A stretch of 64,000 nt of DNA, from assembly GCF_021190915.1 (NCBI RefSeq), contig NZ_JAIOAP010000004.1, forward strand, positions 248,001-312,000. The letters run 5' to 3'. This DNA comes from Cohnella silvisoli (GTDB taxonomy: Bacteria; Bacillota; Bacilli; Paenibacillales; Paenibacillaceae). Position numbers and translations under genes: made by a program. Below are positions 1 through 7,400 of this stretch, one piece after another (the first letter of the stretch is position 1; the number at the start of each line of letters is the position of its first letter). Below the pieces are notes generated by a model. The model made no database searches. It had not been told where the DNA came from and saw nothing but the letters and a program-made list of their open reading frames with translations.

Positions 1-1
1 T

Positions 2-739
2 AATAGCTACTTCCTTATCGCTCACTTCCATCAGGTGCTTATCGGAGGAGTAGCGTTCGGTTACTTCGCGGGCTTGTATTACTGGTGGCCTAAGGTGTTC
101 GGCTTCAAACTTAATGAGAAAATCGGCAAATGGGCTTTCTGGACTTGGAATATCGGGTTCTATGTGTGCTTCATGCCGCAATATATACTCGGTCTGATGG
201 GGATGACCCGCCGCGTAAGCAGCTATGGCTGGGATAAAGGCTGGTGGGAGCTTAATTTGGTGTCCACTATCGGCGGTTTCCTCATGGGAATCGGATTCCT
301 CTTTCAAGTATGGCAGATCCTGCACAGTATCAAGTTTATGGAACGCGATACGACCGGCGATCCGTGGGGCGGTCGTACGTTGGAGTGGTCAATCCCTTCG
401 CCTGCGCCGGTATATAATTTCGCGACATTGCCGCATGCGGACGAGAAGGATCCTTGGTGGGAAGAGAAGCTGCGGCTTGCCGCAGGCGGAACACCCAAAC
501 CGCAGCCATCGCTTGAACCCATTCATATGCCGAAAAACTCGGGTATACCTTTCGTGATGTCGTCCTTCTTTTTCGTGGCGGGCTTCGGTTTCGTCTTTGA
601 TTGGCTGTGGTTAGCTATTCCTGGACTTATCGGAGTTGCGGCTTGCATGCTCGTTCACTCTTTCCGCTATAAAACGGACTATTATATACCGGTCGATGAA
701 ATCAAACGCACGGAAGCTGCGGCGAGGAGGGTTGTCTAA
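2..739 (+). CDS. qoxB: Quinol oxidase subunit I, C-terminal part (5' truncated by window edge)
   Basis: This is the C-terminal part of the haem-copper catalytic subunit of a membrane quinol oxidase, which reduces oxygen to water while pumping protons. The frame is open from base 2 with no start in the window. It opens with the helix carrying the HFH motif, whose two histidines ligate the high-spin and low-spin haems in this family. GDPWGGRTLEW and EPIHMPKNSG follow, which are characteristic of CyoB/QoxB quinol oxidases rather than cytochrome c oxidases. At least three further membrane segments are visible. Its stop overlaps the start of subunit III (TAATG). The subunit II gene should lie upstream, outside the window. 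Whether the haem is a- or o-type cannot be read from this fragment. Confidence 0.93.
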   Translation, partial: NSYFLIAHFHQVLIGGVAFGYFAGLYYWWPKVFGFKLNEKIGKWAFWTWNIGFYVCFMPQYILGLMGMTRRVSSYGWDKGWWELNLVSTIGGFLMGIGFLFQVWQILHSIKFMERDTTGDPWGGRTLEWSIPSPAPVYNFATLPHADEKDPWWEEKLRLAAGGTPKPQPSLEPIHMPKNSGIPFVMSSFFFVAGFGFVFDWLWLAIPGLIGVAACMLVHSFRYKTDYYIPVDEIKRTEAAARRVV

Positions 740-1338
740 TGGCGGATAATAGGAATGCCCATGCCCATGAGGGGCATCATGATCTCGAAGCGCTGCGAAT
801 GATGGGCTTCTGGATTTTCTTGATCACCGACTGTATCCTATTCGGCACCTTATTCGCGACTTACGTCGTTTTGAACGGAAATACGGCCGGCGGCCCGACG
901 GTATCGGAATTGTTCGAGATGCCGGGCGTTATCGCCGAGACGTTCATCTTGCTGACGAGCAGCTTTACGAGCGGGTTGGCAGTGTTGTCGATGAACAAGG
1001 GAAATCGCAAGGGACTTATCGGTTGGCTGATCGTGACGGCGTTGCTTGGAGCTTCATTTATTTCGCTGGAAATAACGGAGTTCGTGAAGCTCGTTCACGA
1101 AGGCGCGGCAATATCGACGAGCGCTCAATGGTCTGCTTTTTACACATTGGTCGGCACTCATGGTTTGCACGTATCGGTCGGCCTCGTGTGGATGATCGCC
1201 ATTATGATTCAATTAGGGCGCCATGGGATTAATTCGGTCACCCGGCGCAAAGTGAATATCATAAGCTTGTACTGGCATTTTCTCGACGTGGTATGGATCT
1301 TCGTCTTTACGATCGTCTACCTGATGGGGGTGATGTAA
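739..1338 (+). CDS. qoxC: Quinol oxidase subunit III
   Basis: A 199-residue integral membrane subunit of the quinol oxidase, homologous to CyoC/QoxC and to cytochrome oxidase subunit III. It has a short His-rich N-terminus followed by five hydrophobic helices. The GTHGLHVSVG and YWHFLDVVWIFVF motifs are typical of subunit III. Length fits the family (about 200 residues). The ATG overlaps the stop of the subunit I gene by one base, indicating translational coupling. It lacks metal centres and is thought to stabilise subunit I. Confidence 0.94.
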   Translation: MADNRNAHAHEGHHDLEALRMMGFWIFLITDCILFGTLFATYVVLNGNTAGGPTVSELFEMPGVIAETFILLTSSFTSGLAVLSMNKGNRKGLIGWLIVTALLGASFISLEITEFVKLVHEGAAISTSAQWSAFYTLVGTHGLHVSVGLVWMIAIMIQLGRHGINSVTRRKVNIISLYWHFLDVVWIFVFTIVYLMGVM

Positions 1339-1339
1339 A

Positions 1340-1708
1340 ATGGCGCAACGGCATTCGGCCGCAGGGGCTCACGATTCTCACGGAACGCCGGGTACGCATG
1401 ACTCTCATGATTCGCATGAGGCGCACGGTTCGCTTAAGTCTTACGTTATCGGCTTTCTGATGTCGCTCGTGCTGACCGCGATTCCGCTCATCGTCGTCCT
1501 GAACCATTTGTTGGAGGGCAAGGCGGCGACATTATTGTTGCTCGGATCGGCGGTGCTGCAATTTGTCGTGCAGTTGGTCTACTTCATGCATCTGAAGGAA
1601 GAGGGCAAACCGCGTTACAACCTGATGGTGCTTATTCTCGGCTTGTTCATCGTATTGACCATCGTTGCCGGGTCGATCTGGATAATGACATACAACAAAG
1701 TGGCTTAG
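1340..1708 (+). CDS. qoxD: Quinol oxidase subunit IV
   Basis: The small subunit (122 residues) of the quinol oxidase, CyoD/QoxD family. The N-terminal ~28 residues are unusually rich in His, Asp and Ser (AHDSH, THDSHDSHEAHG) and precede three transmembrane helices. The family signature region QLVYFMHL lies in the second helix. The gene starts one base after the stop of subunit III and is the last gene of the operon, followed by an intrinsic terminator. The His-rich tail could bind metal, but that is only inferred from composition. Confidence 0.92.
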   Translation: MAQRHSAAGAHDSHGTPGTHDSHDSHEAHGSLKSYVIGFLMSLVLTAIPLIVVLNHLLEGKAATLLLLGSAVLQFVVQLVYFMHLKEEGKPRYNLMVLILGLFIVLTIVAGSIWIMTYNKVA

Positions 1709-1727
1709 TTTGCCGAGCGATATGCGA

Positions 1728-1776
1728 AGAGGTAGTCTCAAGGTCGATAGGACCAGAGGGACTACCTCTTTTTTTG
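1728..1776 (+). terminator. Intrinsic terminator of the quinol oxidase operon
   Basis: A 10-bp perfect stem (AGAGGTAGTC with GACTACCTCT) closes a 22-nt loop and runs straight into seven or more T residues. It lies just downstream of subunit IV and directly abuts the end of the convergent CDF gene. Confidence 0.9.
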
Positions 1777-2685
1777 TTAGACATGAGGGGTGTACGCCGA
1801 CGGTTCCCAGGGATTTAAGTGGATCATGACCTCCACGACGTCGGGGTCATAGTCCATGATCAGCTTTTTGAGCTGCCTGCTAATATCGTGTCCCTGTTGG
1901 ATGGTGTAGTCATGGGGGACACCTACCCGGACGTCTACGATAATGTAATGACCGTGCTCGCGCGCTCTTACCCGGTCGATTCTTTTGACATTGTCCGCCG
2001 TGCGGATTAAGGCTTCGTAGTAGGCTAATTTCTCTACCGAAACATTACGCTCCATCAGAATGTCGACGGAATCCCGCCCGATTTCATAAGCCAGCTTAAG
2101 CACGAGCAACGAAACGACGATACCGGCGATCGGATCACCGTAGGCTGCCCAATCCCAATTTAAACGATCTCCCAATAGCCCGAGTCCAATGCCGATAACC
2201 GCGGCCAGAGAAGCGTAAACGTCGGCAAGGTGATCGTAAGCCGTCGCCAGCACGCTTTTGCTTTTGGTCGCGTTACCCACGCGGATCGTGTAAATATATA
2301 AGGCTTGCTTCCATAGGAGAGAGATGGCCGCTGCTCCGAGCGCCAGCCAACTTTCCTCGCCAGGGGGTTTGAATAAAGCGCCGATAGACTGGATTCCGAT
2401 CCAGAAAGCGGCCAGCACGAGGATGACCGCGACGAATGCCGACGCCACAACCTCAGCTTTACCATGTCCGTAGGGATGATCGTCGTCCGCCGGTTTTTTG
2501 GACACCATAGAAGAGGTCAATGCCGCCACTGTCGCGATGATGTCTCCGGCATTATGCACGCCGTCCGCAAGGAGCACGGGACTAGCGAGTACAAGTCCTG
2601 CTGCGATCTTCAGCGCGGTCAATATAATGTTGCTAATCAAGCTGATCCATATCGCCAATAATCCTGAATGATGCCTATCCGCCAC
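1777..2685 (-). CDS. Cation diffusion facilitator (CDF) family metal exporter
   Basis: A 302-residue CDF transporter that exchanges a divalent cation for protons across the membrane. Six transmembrane helices are followed by a cytoplasmic domain (from about residue 215). Metal-site motifs are visible: D41, H44 and D48 in helix II, HPYGHGKAE in the following loop, and YDHLADVYAS in helix V. The frame is open upstream for 53 more codons, but the GTG at 2685 is preceded by GAAGGGG seven bases away and fits the family N-terminus. An upstream start would place the coding region over a hairpin leader. The metal (Zn, Fe, Mn, Co or Ni) cannot be assigned from sequence alone. The gene is convergent with the quinol oxidase operon. 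Confidence 0.9.
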   Translation of the reverse strand: MADRHHSGLLAIWISLISNIILTALKIAAGLVLASPVLLADGVHNAGDIIATVAALTSSMVSKKPADDDHPYGHGKAEVVASAFVAVILVLAAFWIGIQSIGALFKPPGEESWLALGAAAISLLWKQALYIYTIRVGNATKSKSVLATAYDHLADVYASLAAVIGIGLGLLGDRLNWDWAAYGDPIAGIVVSLLVLKLAYEIGRDSVDILMERNVSVEKLAYYEALIRTADNVKRIDRVRAREHGHYIIVDVRVGVPHDYTIQQGHDISRQLKKLIMDYDPDVVEVMIHLNPWEPSAYTPHV

Positions 2686-2726
2686 AAAGATTACCCCTTC
2701 AAAGAAAGTTTGCCCCGCGCAAGAAA

Positions 2727-2767
2727 TAAAACAGGCTTTCAACCTTGGGGTTGAAAGCCTGTTTTCG
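2727..2767 (-). promoter_or_regulatory. Terminator-like hairpin in the leader of the CDF exporter
   Basis: On the minus strand a perfect 13-bp stem (CAGGCTTTCAACC with GGTTGAAAGCCTG, 4-nt loop) is followed by TTTTATTTCTT. It sits only about 40 bases before the CDF start codon, too close for a full promoter between hairpin and gene. No gene on either strand ends here, so the hairpin probably acts as an attenuator in the CDF leader. A smaller hairpin (GGGTG/CACCC) lies further upstream in the same leader. I do not recognise a known riboswitch class. Confidence 0.6.
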
Positions 2768-2975
2768 TCCATATATAGGTTCGCTTGCGATTCGGTTTCA
2801 TGGGTGACAACCACCCTCTCCAAAAATACGGTCTCACACAACATATTTATTTTAACACAACGTAAGGTTTCAAGCTAATTTTTGCGACAAAGAAAATGTG
2901 TAACTTTAACATAACTAATAATGTCATATACATGTAAATTAGACAGAAGAATATAGCGAATTAATGTAACTATTA

Positions 2976-3004
2976 TTGACATCACTATATCAACGGAATA
3001 TGAT
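2976..3004 (+). promoter_or_regulatory. Sigma-A promoter of the ATP-grasp operon
   Basis: TTGACA (2976-2981), a 17-base spacer and TATGAT (2999-3004). Transcription would begin near 3011, which rules out the in-frame TTG at 2976 as the start codon of the downstream gene. Confidence 0.85.
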
Positions 3005-3041
3005 TGGAATAAAACCCATTATGGAGAGGGAGCCGTTCTAC

Positions 3042-4496
3042 ATGGAAATGATGAACGAAGTATCGGTTACTTCGCCTTCCTCCCGTTTTTACGATGAGAT
3101 GTATAACGGAGCTCAGGTTCGCACGCATTACGGTAAAGTCCACCAGATGCTTTCCCGCATGTCCTTGGAGGATCGGGTAACCCGGCAAACGCAGATGAAC
3201 GGTCGACTGCTGGAGGAAGGGATCACTTTCACCTTGTCGGGAGGAGATCAGCCTGAGGCGCTGGAACGGACGATTCCGTTCGATCTGATTCCCCGGATCA
3301 TCCCGGCAGAGGAATGGGATACGATCGAGCAAGGCACAAGGCAGCGGGTACGGGCGCTAAACGCTTTTCTGGCAGACATTTATCACGAGCAATGTATCCT
3401 GAAAGACGGACTCGTTCCTCGTCGGATGGTAATGGGAAACCGGTATTTCCGGACGGAGATGATGCGGCTTCAGGTGCCAGGGGGAACATACGTTACGGCT
3501 TCCGGAATTGATTTAATCCGCGATGAGAAGGGCGATTATTATGTTCTTGAAGACAATTTGCGTTCTCCCTCGGGATTTTCCTACGTATTCAAGAGCCGCT
3601 CGATCATGACCCATGACTTCCCCGAATTGTATTTCTCTTACCCTGTACGGGGTATCGAACGCGCGCTGCACGAATTCCGTTCTTCATTAAGAAATCTGGC
3701 CCCTACGGACAAAGCCGAGCCCGTCATTGCGCTGTTGACGCCGGGAAGCTTTAATTCCGCGTATTTCGAGCACACTTTTCTCGCACAGCAGATGGGGATG
3801 GAGCTCGTCGAAGGCCGGGACCTCGTGTGCCGGGACAATAAGATCTACATCCGCAAGCTGTCCGGACTAAAGAAAGTCGACGTGCTTTATCGCCGGATCG
3901 ATGACGATTACCTTGATCCGCTCGCGTTCCGCCCCGATTCGATGCTCGGAGTCGCAGGTCTGATGAACGCATACCGCTTCGGAAACATTACGATCGCCAA
4001 TGCGCCGGGCACAGGGGTTGCGGATGACAAGGCCATCTATACTTTCGTTCCGGAGATGATACGTTACTATCTGAACGAGCGCCCTATATTGAACAATGTA
4101 CCAACTTACTTGATGAGCCGTCCGGACGAACGGGAGTTTGTCCTCTCCAAGCTGGAGGAGATGGTCGTCAAGGAGACTTCCTTATCCGGAGGGTACGGAA
4201 TGCTCATAGGCCCTTCATCCACGGAGTGGGAACGCGAAAGATTCGCCGCCAAAATCAAAGAGAACCCGGACAACTATATTGCCCAACCGACGATTAAGCT
4301 ATCTACTTCCCCCATTAGCGTTAACGGGCAGATGGCTCATCGACACATTGATTTAAGGGTTTTCGCACTGGCCAATGGCCGGGATGTGCATGTGCTGCCG
4401 GGCGGGCTGACGAGGGTGGCAATGAAGGAAGGATCATTGGTCGTTAACTCCTCTCAAGGCGGCGGTGTTAAGGACACTTGGGTGCTGGCGGATTAA
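3042..4496 (+). CDS. Circularly permuted ATP-grasp protein (COG2308, DUF404/DUF407)
   Basis: A 484-residue protein of the circularly permuted ATP-grasp family, predicted from family knowledge to ligate a carboxylate to an amine using ATP. Recognisable segments include RYFRTEMMR, DYYVLEDNLRSPSGFSYV and, near the C-terminus, SGGYGMLIGP and RHIDLRVFAL, characteristic of COG2308. The ATG at 3042 is chosen because AGAGGGAG lies nine bases before it and because the longer frame would start inside the -35 element. It is the first gene of a tight operon with an alpha-E gene and a transglutaminase gene, the usual partners of this family. The substrate is unknown; a peptide or polyamide modification has been proposed for such clusters. 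Confidence 0.9.
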   Translation: MEMMNEVSVTSPSSRFYDEMYNGAQVRTHYGKVHQMLSRMSLEDRVTRQTQMNGRLLEEGITFTLSGGDQPEALERTIPFDLIPRIIPAEEWDTIEQGTRQRVRALNAFLADIYHEQCILKDGLVPRRMVMGNRYFRTEMMRLQVPGGTYVTASGIDLIRDEKGDYYVLEDNLRSPSGFSYVFKSRSIMTHDFPELYFSYPVRGIERALHEFRSSLRNLAPTDKAEPVIALLTPGSFNSAYFEHTFLAQQMGMELVEGRDLVCRDNKIYIRKLSGLKKVDVLYRRIDDDYLDPLAFRPDSMLGVAGLMNAYRFGNITIANAPGTGVADDKAIYTFVPEMIRYYLNERPILNNVPTYLMSRPDEREFVLSKLEEMVVKETSLSGGYGMLIGPSSTEWERERFAAKIKENPDNYIAQPTIKLSTSPISVNGQMAHRHIDLRVFALANGRDVHVLPGGLTRVAMKEGSLVVNSSQGGGVKDTWVLAD

Positions 4497-4538
4497 AAAA
4501 TAGACAAATTGAATCGTGTCCATAAGGAGTGGAGCCTT

Positions 4539-5492
4539 ATGTTGGATCGCATAGCGGAATCGTTGTTCTGGATCGGACGGTACACCGAACGCGCGGAAAA
4601 TCATGCCCGGCTTCTGGACGTTTATTATCATTTGCGCGAGGAAGGCAGCGGGGAGGCGGAAGCGGTCTGGAAACGGATTGCCGAGGCCATCGGAGATTGC
4701 AAGTTGTACGAGGAGCGGCATGACGCTTACCGGGAGCACGACGTGCTTTACTTCCTTACCTTGGACCTCACGCAGGACAATTCTATTCTGTCTTGCGTCG
4801 CGCAAGCCCGCGATAATCTGAAAAAAATCCGCGAGCAGCTTCCCTCCGAGTTATGGAACTTGCTTAACGGCTTCTACTTGTGGCTGAAGGGAGTTCAGCT
4901 CGAAGAGGTCATGCAGCAATCGCCGCATCGTTTTTTCCAACGGGTGAAGGAGGGCCTCGCGGCTTTCCAGGGAACGGCGGTGTCCATATCGCTGAGGGAT
5001 GAGTCGTGGCATATGCTGGAGAGCGGGAGATATTTGGAACGATCGGAAAATGTCGTCAGACTGCTGCAGTCTGTCAGCAATATTGCACCGGAGAAACGTA
5101 AAGCCTCCTACGCCTATACGATGGCGGTGCTGAAGTCGGTCGGCGGCTATGAAGCGTTTCGCAGGTTGGATCTTGAAGAGTTGTCCTTGGAGGAAATATC
5201 GAGGTTTCTCGTGCTTCAGGAAACGTTCCCCCGCTCGGTTCATTTCGCGCTCGCGACCTTCGAGCAGCACTTGAAGGCGATGCGCGGGCAGTCCGATAGG
5301 TCGAGCTCCGGTCTCGAACGGATGATTCGGCTCGCGGGCAAAGCGCGGTCCGAGCTTGGCTGGTTGGATCGCAACGATATTACGATGGAAACTTTAACCG
5401 CGGTCTTGCAGCAATTGCTCCATACGAACAGACAGCTTGGCGAAGCGGTTGCCAAGACCTTTTTTTCCCCTGGACAGGAGGTTATCGCATGA
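4539..5492 (+). CDS. Alpha-E domain protein (COG2307, DUF403)
   Basis: A 317-residue, largely alpha-helical protein of the alpha-E family, opening with the typical MLDRIAESLFWIGRYTERAEN segment and repeating a similar motif (SGRYLERSENVVRLL) near residue 165. The family has no established biochemical activity but is almost always encoded beside a circularly permuted ATP-grasp protein. The ATG at 4539 follows AAGGAG by nine bases. An in-frame upstream TTG at 4509 has no ribosome-binding site. Its stop overlaps the next start (ATGA), so it is probably coupled to the transglutaminase gene. Confidence 0.9.
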   Translation: MLDRIAESLFWIGRYTERAENHARLLDVYYHLREEGSGEAEAVWKRIAEAIGDCKLYEERHDAYREHDVLYFLTLDLTQDNSILSCVAQARDNLKKIREQLPSELWNLLNGFYLWLKGVQLEEVMQQSPHRFFQRVKEGLAAFQGTAVSISLRDESWHMLESGRYLERSENVVRLLQSVSNIAPEKRKASYAYTMAVLKSVGGYEAFRRLDLEELSLEEISRFLVLQETFPRSVHFALATFEQHLKAMRGQSDRSSSGLERMIRLAGKARSELGWLDRNDITMETLTAVLQQLLHTNRQLGEAVAKTFFSPGQEVIA

Positions 5493-6355
5493 AGCTCGAT
5501 ATATGCCACGTGACCAAATACCGCTACGACTCGTCCGTGACGGACAGTGTCAATGAAATTCGGCTGACGCCTCGTACGGATGAGCGGCAGGCCTGTTATC
5601 AGCATCGCCTTATTATCGAGCCGAATGTGCAGTTGCTGTCCTATGAGGATTATTTCGGCAATCGCGTCCATTCTTTTACGGCTAACGCCCCGCATCGGGA
5701 GCTTACGATTACTTCCCATTCAACCGTCGTCACTCGGGATCGGGATGTCGTTTGGAAGGCGGCATGGGGACCGGAGCAATCATGGGATCGACTGCGGAGC
5801 GCGGACTTTATTGACGGGTATGCGGAATATTTGCTTCCGTCCGCTTATGCGACATTTCACCCGGCAGTAGAGGCATACGCAAATGGCATTCGAGGCGAAG
5901 AAGATGGGGTGTTCGGATTTATCCGATATGCGGCCAGCGCGATCTATGGCGACTTTGAATACAAACCTTATTCTACCGGCGTGCACACGACGGCGGACGA
6001 ACTGATCGGAATCGGAACGGGAGTATGCCAGGATTTCGCTCATTTGCTGCTATCGGTTTGCAGGCTGCGCGGGGTGCCTGCCCGGTATGTGAGCGGTTAT
6101 CATTTTGTCGGCGATCTTCAGGGCCGGGACGCGGATTTCGAGCAGGCTTCGCATGCTTGGGTCGAAGTGTACATTCCGGGAGTCGGCTGGCAGGGGATCG
6201 ACCCGACGAACAACAATTTGATCGATTGGCGATACGTGAAGCTAGGTCATGGGCGGGATTATACGGATATCGTACCTGTGAAAGGGATTTACAGGGGGAC
6301 TTCTGGACAGTCGCTTCAGGTGACGGTGGACGTTAGGCTGGCTGAGACGGGGTAA
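5489..6355 (+). CDS. Transglutaminase-like cysteine peptidase family protein (COG1305)
   Basis: A 288-residue protein with an N-terminal beta-rich domain (about residues 1-150, opening MKLDICHVTKYRYDSSV) and a transglutaminase-like catalytic core. The Cys lies in GTGVCQDFAHL, the His in ASHAWVEVYIP and the Asp in GIDPTNN, giving a complete Cys-His-Asp triad. It has no signal peptide, so it probably acts in the cytoplasm. Overlap with the alpha-E stop codon shows an operon. In predicted ATP-grasp/alpha-E/transglutaminase systems this member would hydrolyse or exchange the amide bonds made by the ligase. That is inference, not demonstrated here. Confidence 0.92.
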   Translation: MKLDICHVTKYRYDSSVTDSVNEIRLTPRTDERQACYQHRLIIEPNVQLLSYEDYFGNRVHSFTANAPHRELTITSHSTVVTRDRDVVWKAAWGPEQSWDRLRSADFIDGYAEYLLPSAYATFHPAVEAYANGIRGEEDGVFGFIRYAASAIYGDFEYKPYSTGVHTTADELIGIGTGVCQDFAHLLLSVCRLRGVPARYVSGYHFVGDLQGRDADFEQASHAWVEVYIPGVGWQGIDPTNNNLIDWRYVKLGHGRDYTDIVPVKGIYRGTSGQSLQVTVDVRLAETG

Positions 6356-6495
6356 AATGATGGGGTGGGCACGATGGGGGAACCAATGGGGTGGGCCCAA
6401 GAACTAGGTTGGTTAACGTAAATCTGTGTAAGCTGTTCCGTGGAGGTTAAGAAAGTGTCTCCGCGGAGCGTGTTGGCCCATCGATGAAACCGAGT

Positions 6496-7005
6496 AACTC
6501 CCGCCGAAAGTCCCTGCCACGCACGAATTACTCGAATAATTAGAACAACTCCCGCCGAAAGTCCCTGCCACGCACGAATTACTCGGATAATTAGAACAAC
6601 TCCCGCCGAAAGTCCCTGCCACGCACGAATTACTCGAATAATTAGAACAACTCCCGCCGAAAGTCCCTGCCACGCACGAATTACTCGAATAATTAGAACA
6701 ACTCCCGCGGAAAGTCCCTGTCACACACGAATTACTCGGATAATTAGAACAACTCCCGCCGAAAGTCCCTGCCACGCACGATTTACTCGAATATTTAGAA
6801 CAACTCCCGCCGAAAGTCCCTGCCACGCACGAATTACTCGAATATTTAGAACAACTCCCTCCACAAGCCAATGCCACGCACGAATTACTCGAATAATTAG
6901 AACAACTCCCGCCGCAAGCCTCTACTACGCACGAATTACTCGGATAATTAGAACAACTCCCGCCGAAAGTTCCTGTCACACACGAATTACTCGAGTATTT
7001 AGAAC
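6496..7005. repeat. Ten tandem 51-bp repeats (minisatellite)
   Basis: Ten head-to-tail units of exactly 51 bp run from 6496 to 7005, and a decayed partial unit follows. Each unit contains AACTCCCGCCGAAAGTCC, then CACGCACGAATTACTCG and AATAATTAGAAC. Units differ at a few positions; the eighth and ninth (6853-6954) diverge most. No unique spacers separate the repeats, so this is not a CRISPR array. Because 51 is a multiple of three, the minus strand has a spurious open frame of 17-residue Cys/Ser repeats whose only start is a TTG without a ribosome-binding site. The rest of 6356-7250 holds no recognisable gene. Confidence 0.92.
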
Positions 7006-7251
7006 AACTCCCCGCCACGGCCGCTATTCTCAAAAATAAGTGGTGGAATTATGCGACTCGGTTAAGAATTTGCATATATGCGGAGGTTGGCGGAATTAAT
7101 GTTCGGAAATGATGATAAAAATGCACATAAATGTATGCGATGAAATTATATATGAATTTATAACCGAATGTTAAAGACGACATCCCATTGACTTGTACGC
7201 CAATATCAATTACTCTACATAATGAAAATGATTGTTACAACGATTCATCCA

Positions 7252-7358
7252 TTCGTATATCCTCGGCAATATGGGCTGGGGGTCTCTACCGGGAACCTTA
7301 AATTCCCGACTACGAGGGGATGTGGGATAACCACACCCTTCTACGTCGGGAATTTTTT
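7252..7358 (+). promoter_or_regulatory. Purine riboswitch, guanine class, with overlapping intrinsic terminator
   Basis: The aptamer has P1 (TTCGTA 7252-7257 with TACGAG 7311-7316), L2 AATATGG (7268-7274), J2/3 GGTCTCTA (7281-7288), P3 from 7290 and L3 CCTTAAA (7296-7302). The position equivalent to nucleotide 74 is C (7310), which specifies guanine, and the U51 equivalent is T7287. A terminator pairs AATTCCCGAC (7301-7310) with GTCGGGAATT (7345-7354) and ends in T residues. Its 5' arm uses the 3' strand of P3 and C74, so aptamer and terminator are mutually exclusive. This predicts that ligand turns expression on. A weak promoter (TTGACT 7188-7193, 17 bases, TACTCT) may drive it. Confidence 0.9.
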
Positions 7359-7400
7359 ATATTTTCCGCACGCTGAAGGAAATCAGGAGGAGATATACGG

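Noticed and set aside
2976-3041. TTG start at 2976 for the ATP-grasp gene
   Set aside because: The TTG is part of the -35 hexamer TTGACA, so it cannot be transcribed from that promoter.
6496-7005. Possible CRISPR array
   Set aside because: The whole 51-bp unit repeats without unique spacers, and no cas genes are present.
6413-7033. Minus-strand 206-codon frame of 17-residue Cys/Ser repeats (SNYSSNSCVAGTFGGSC-like)
   Set aside because: It is open only because the DNA repeat is 51 bp. The sole start is a TTG with no ribosome-binding site, and there is no conserved flanking domain.
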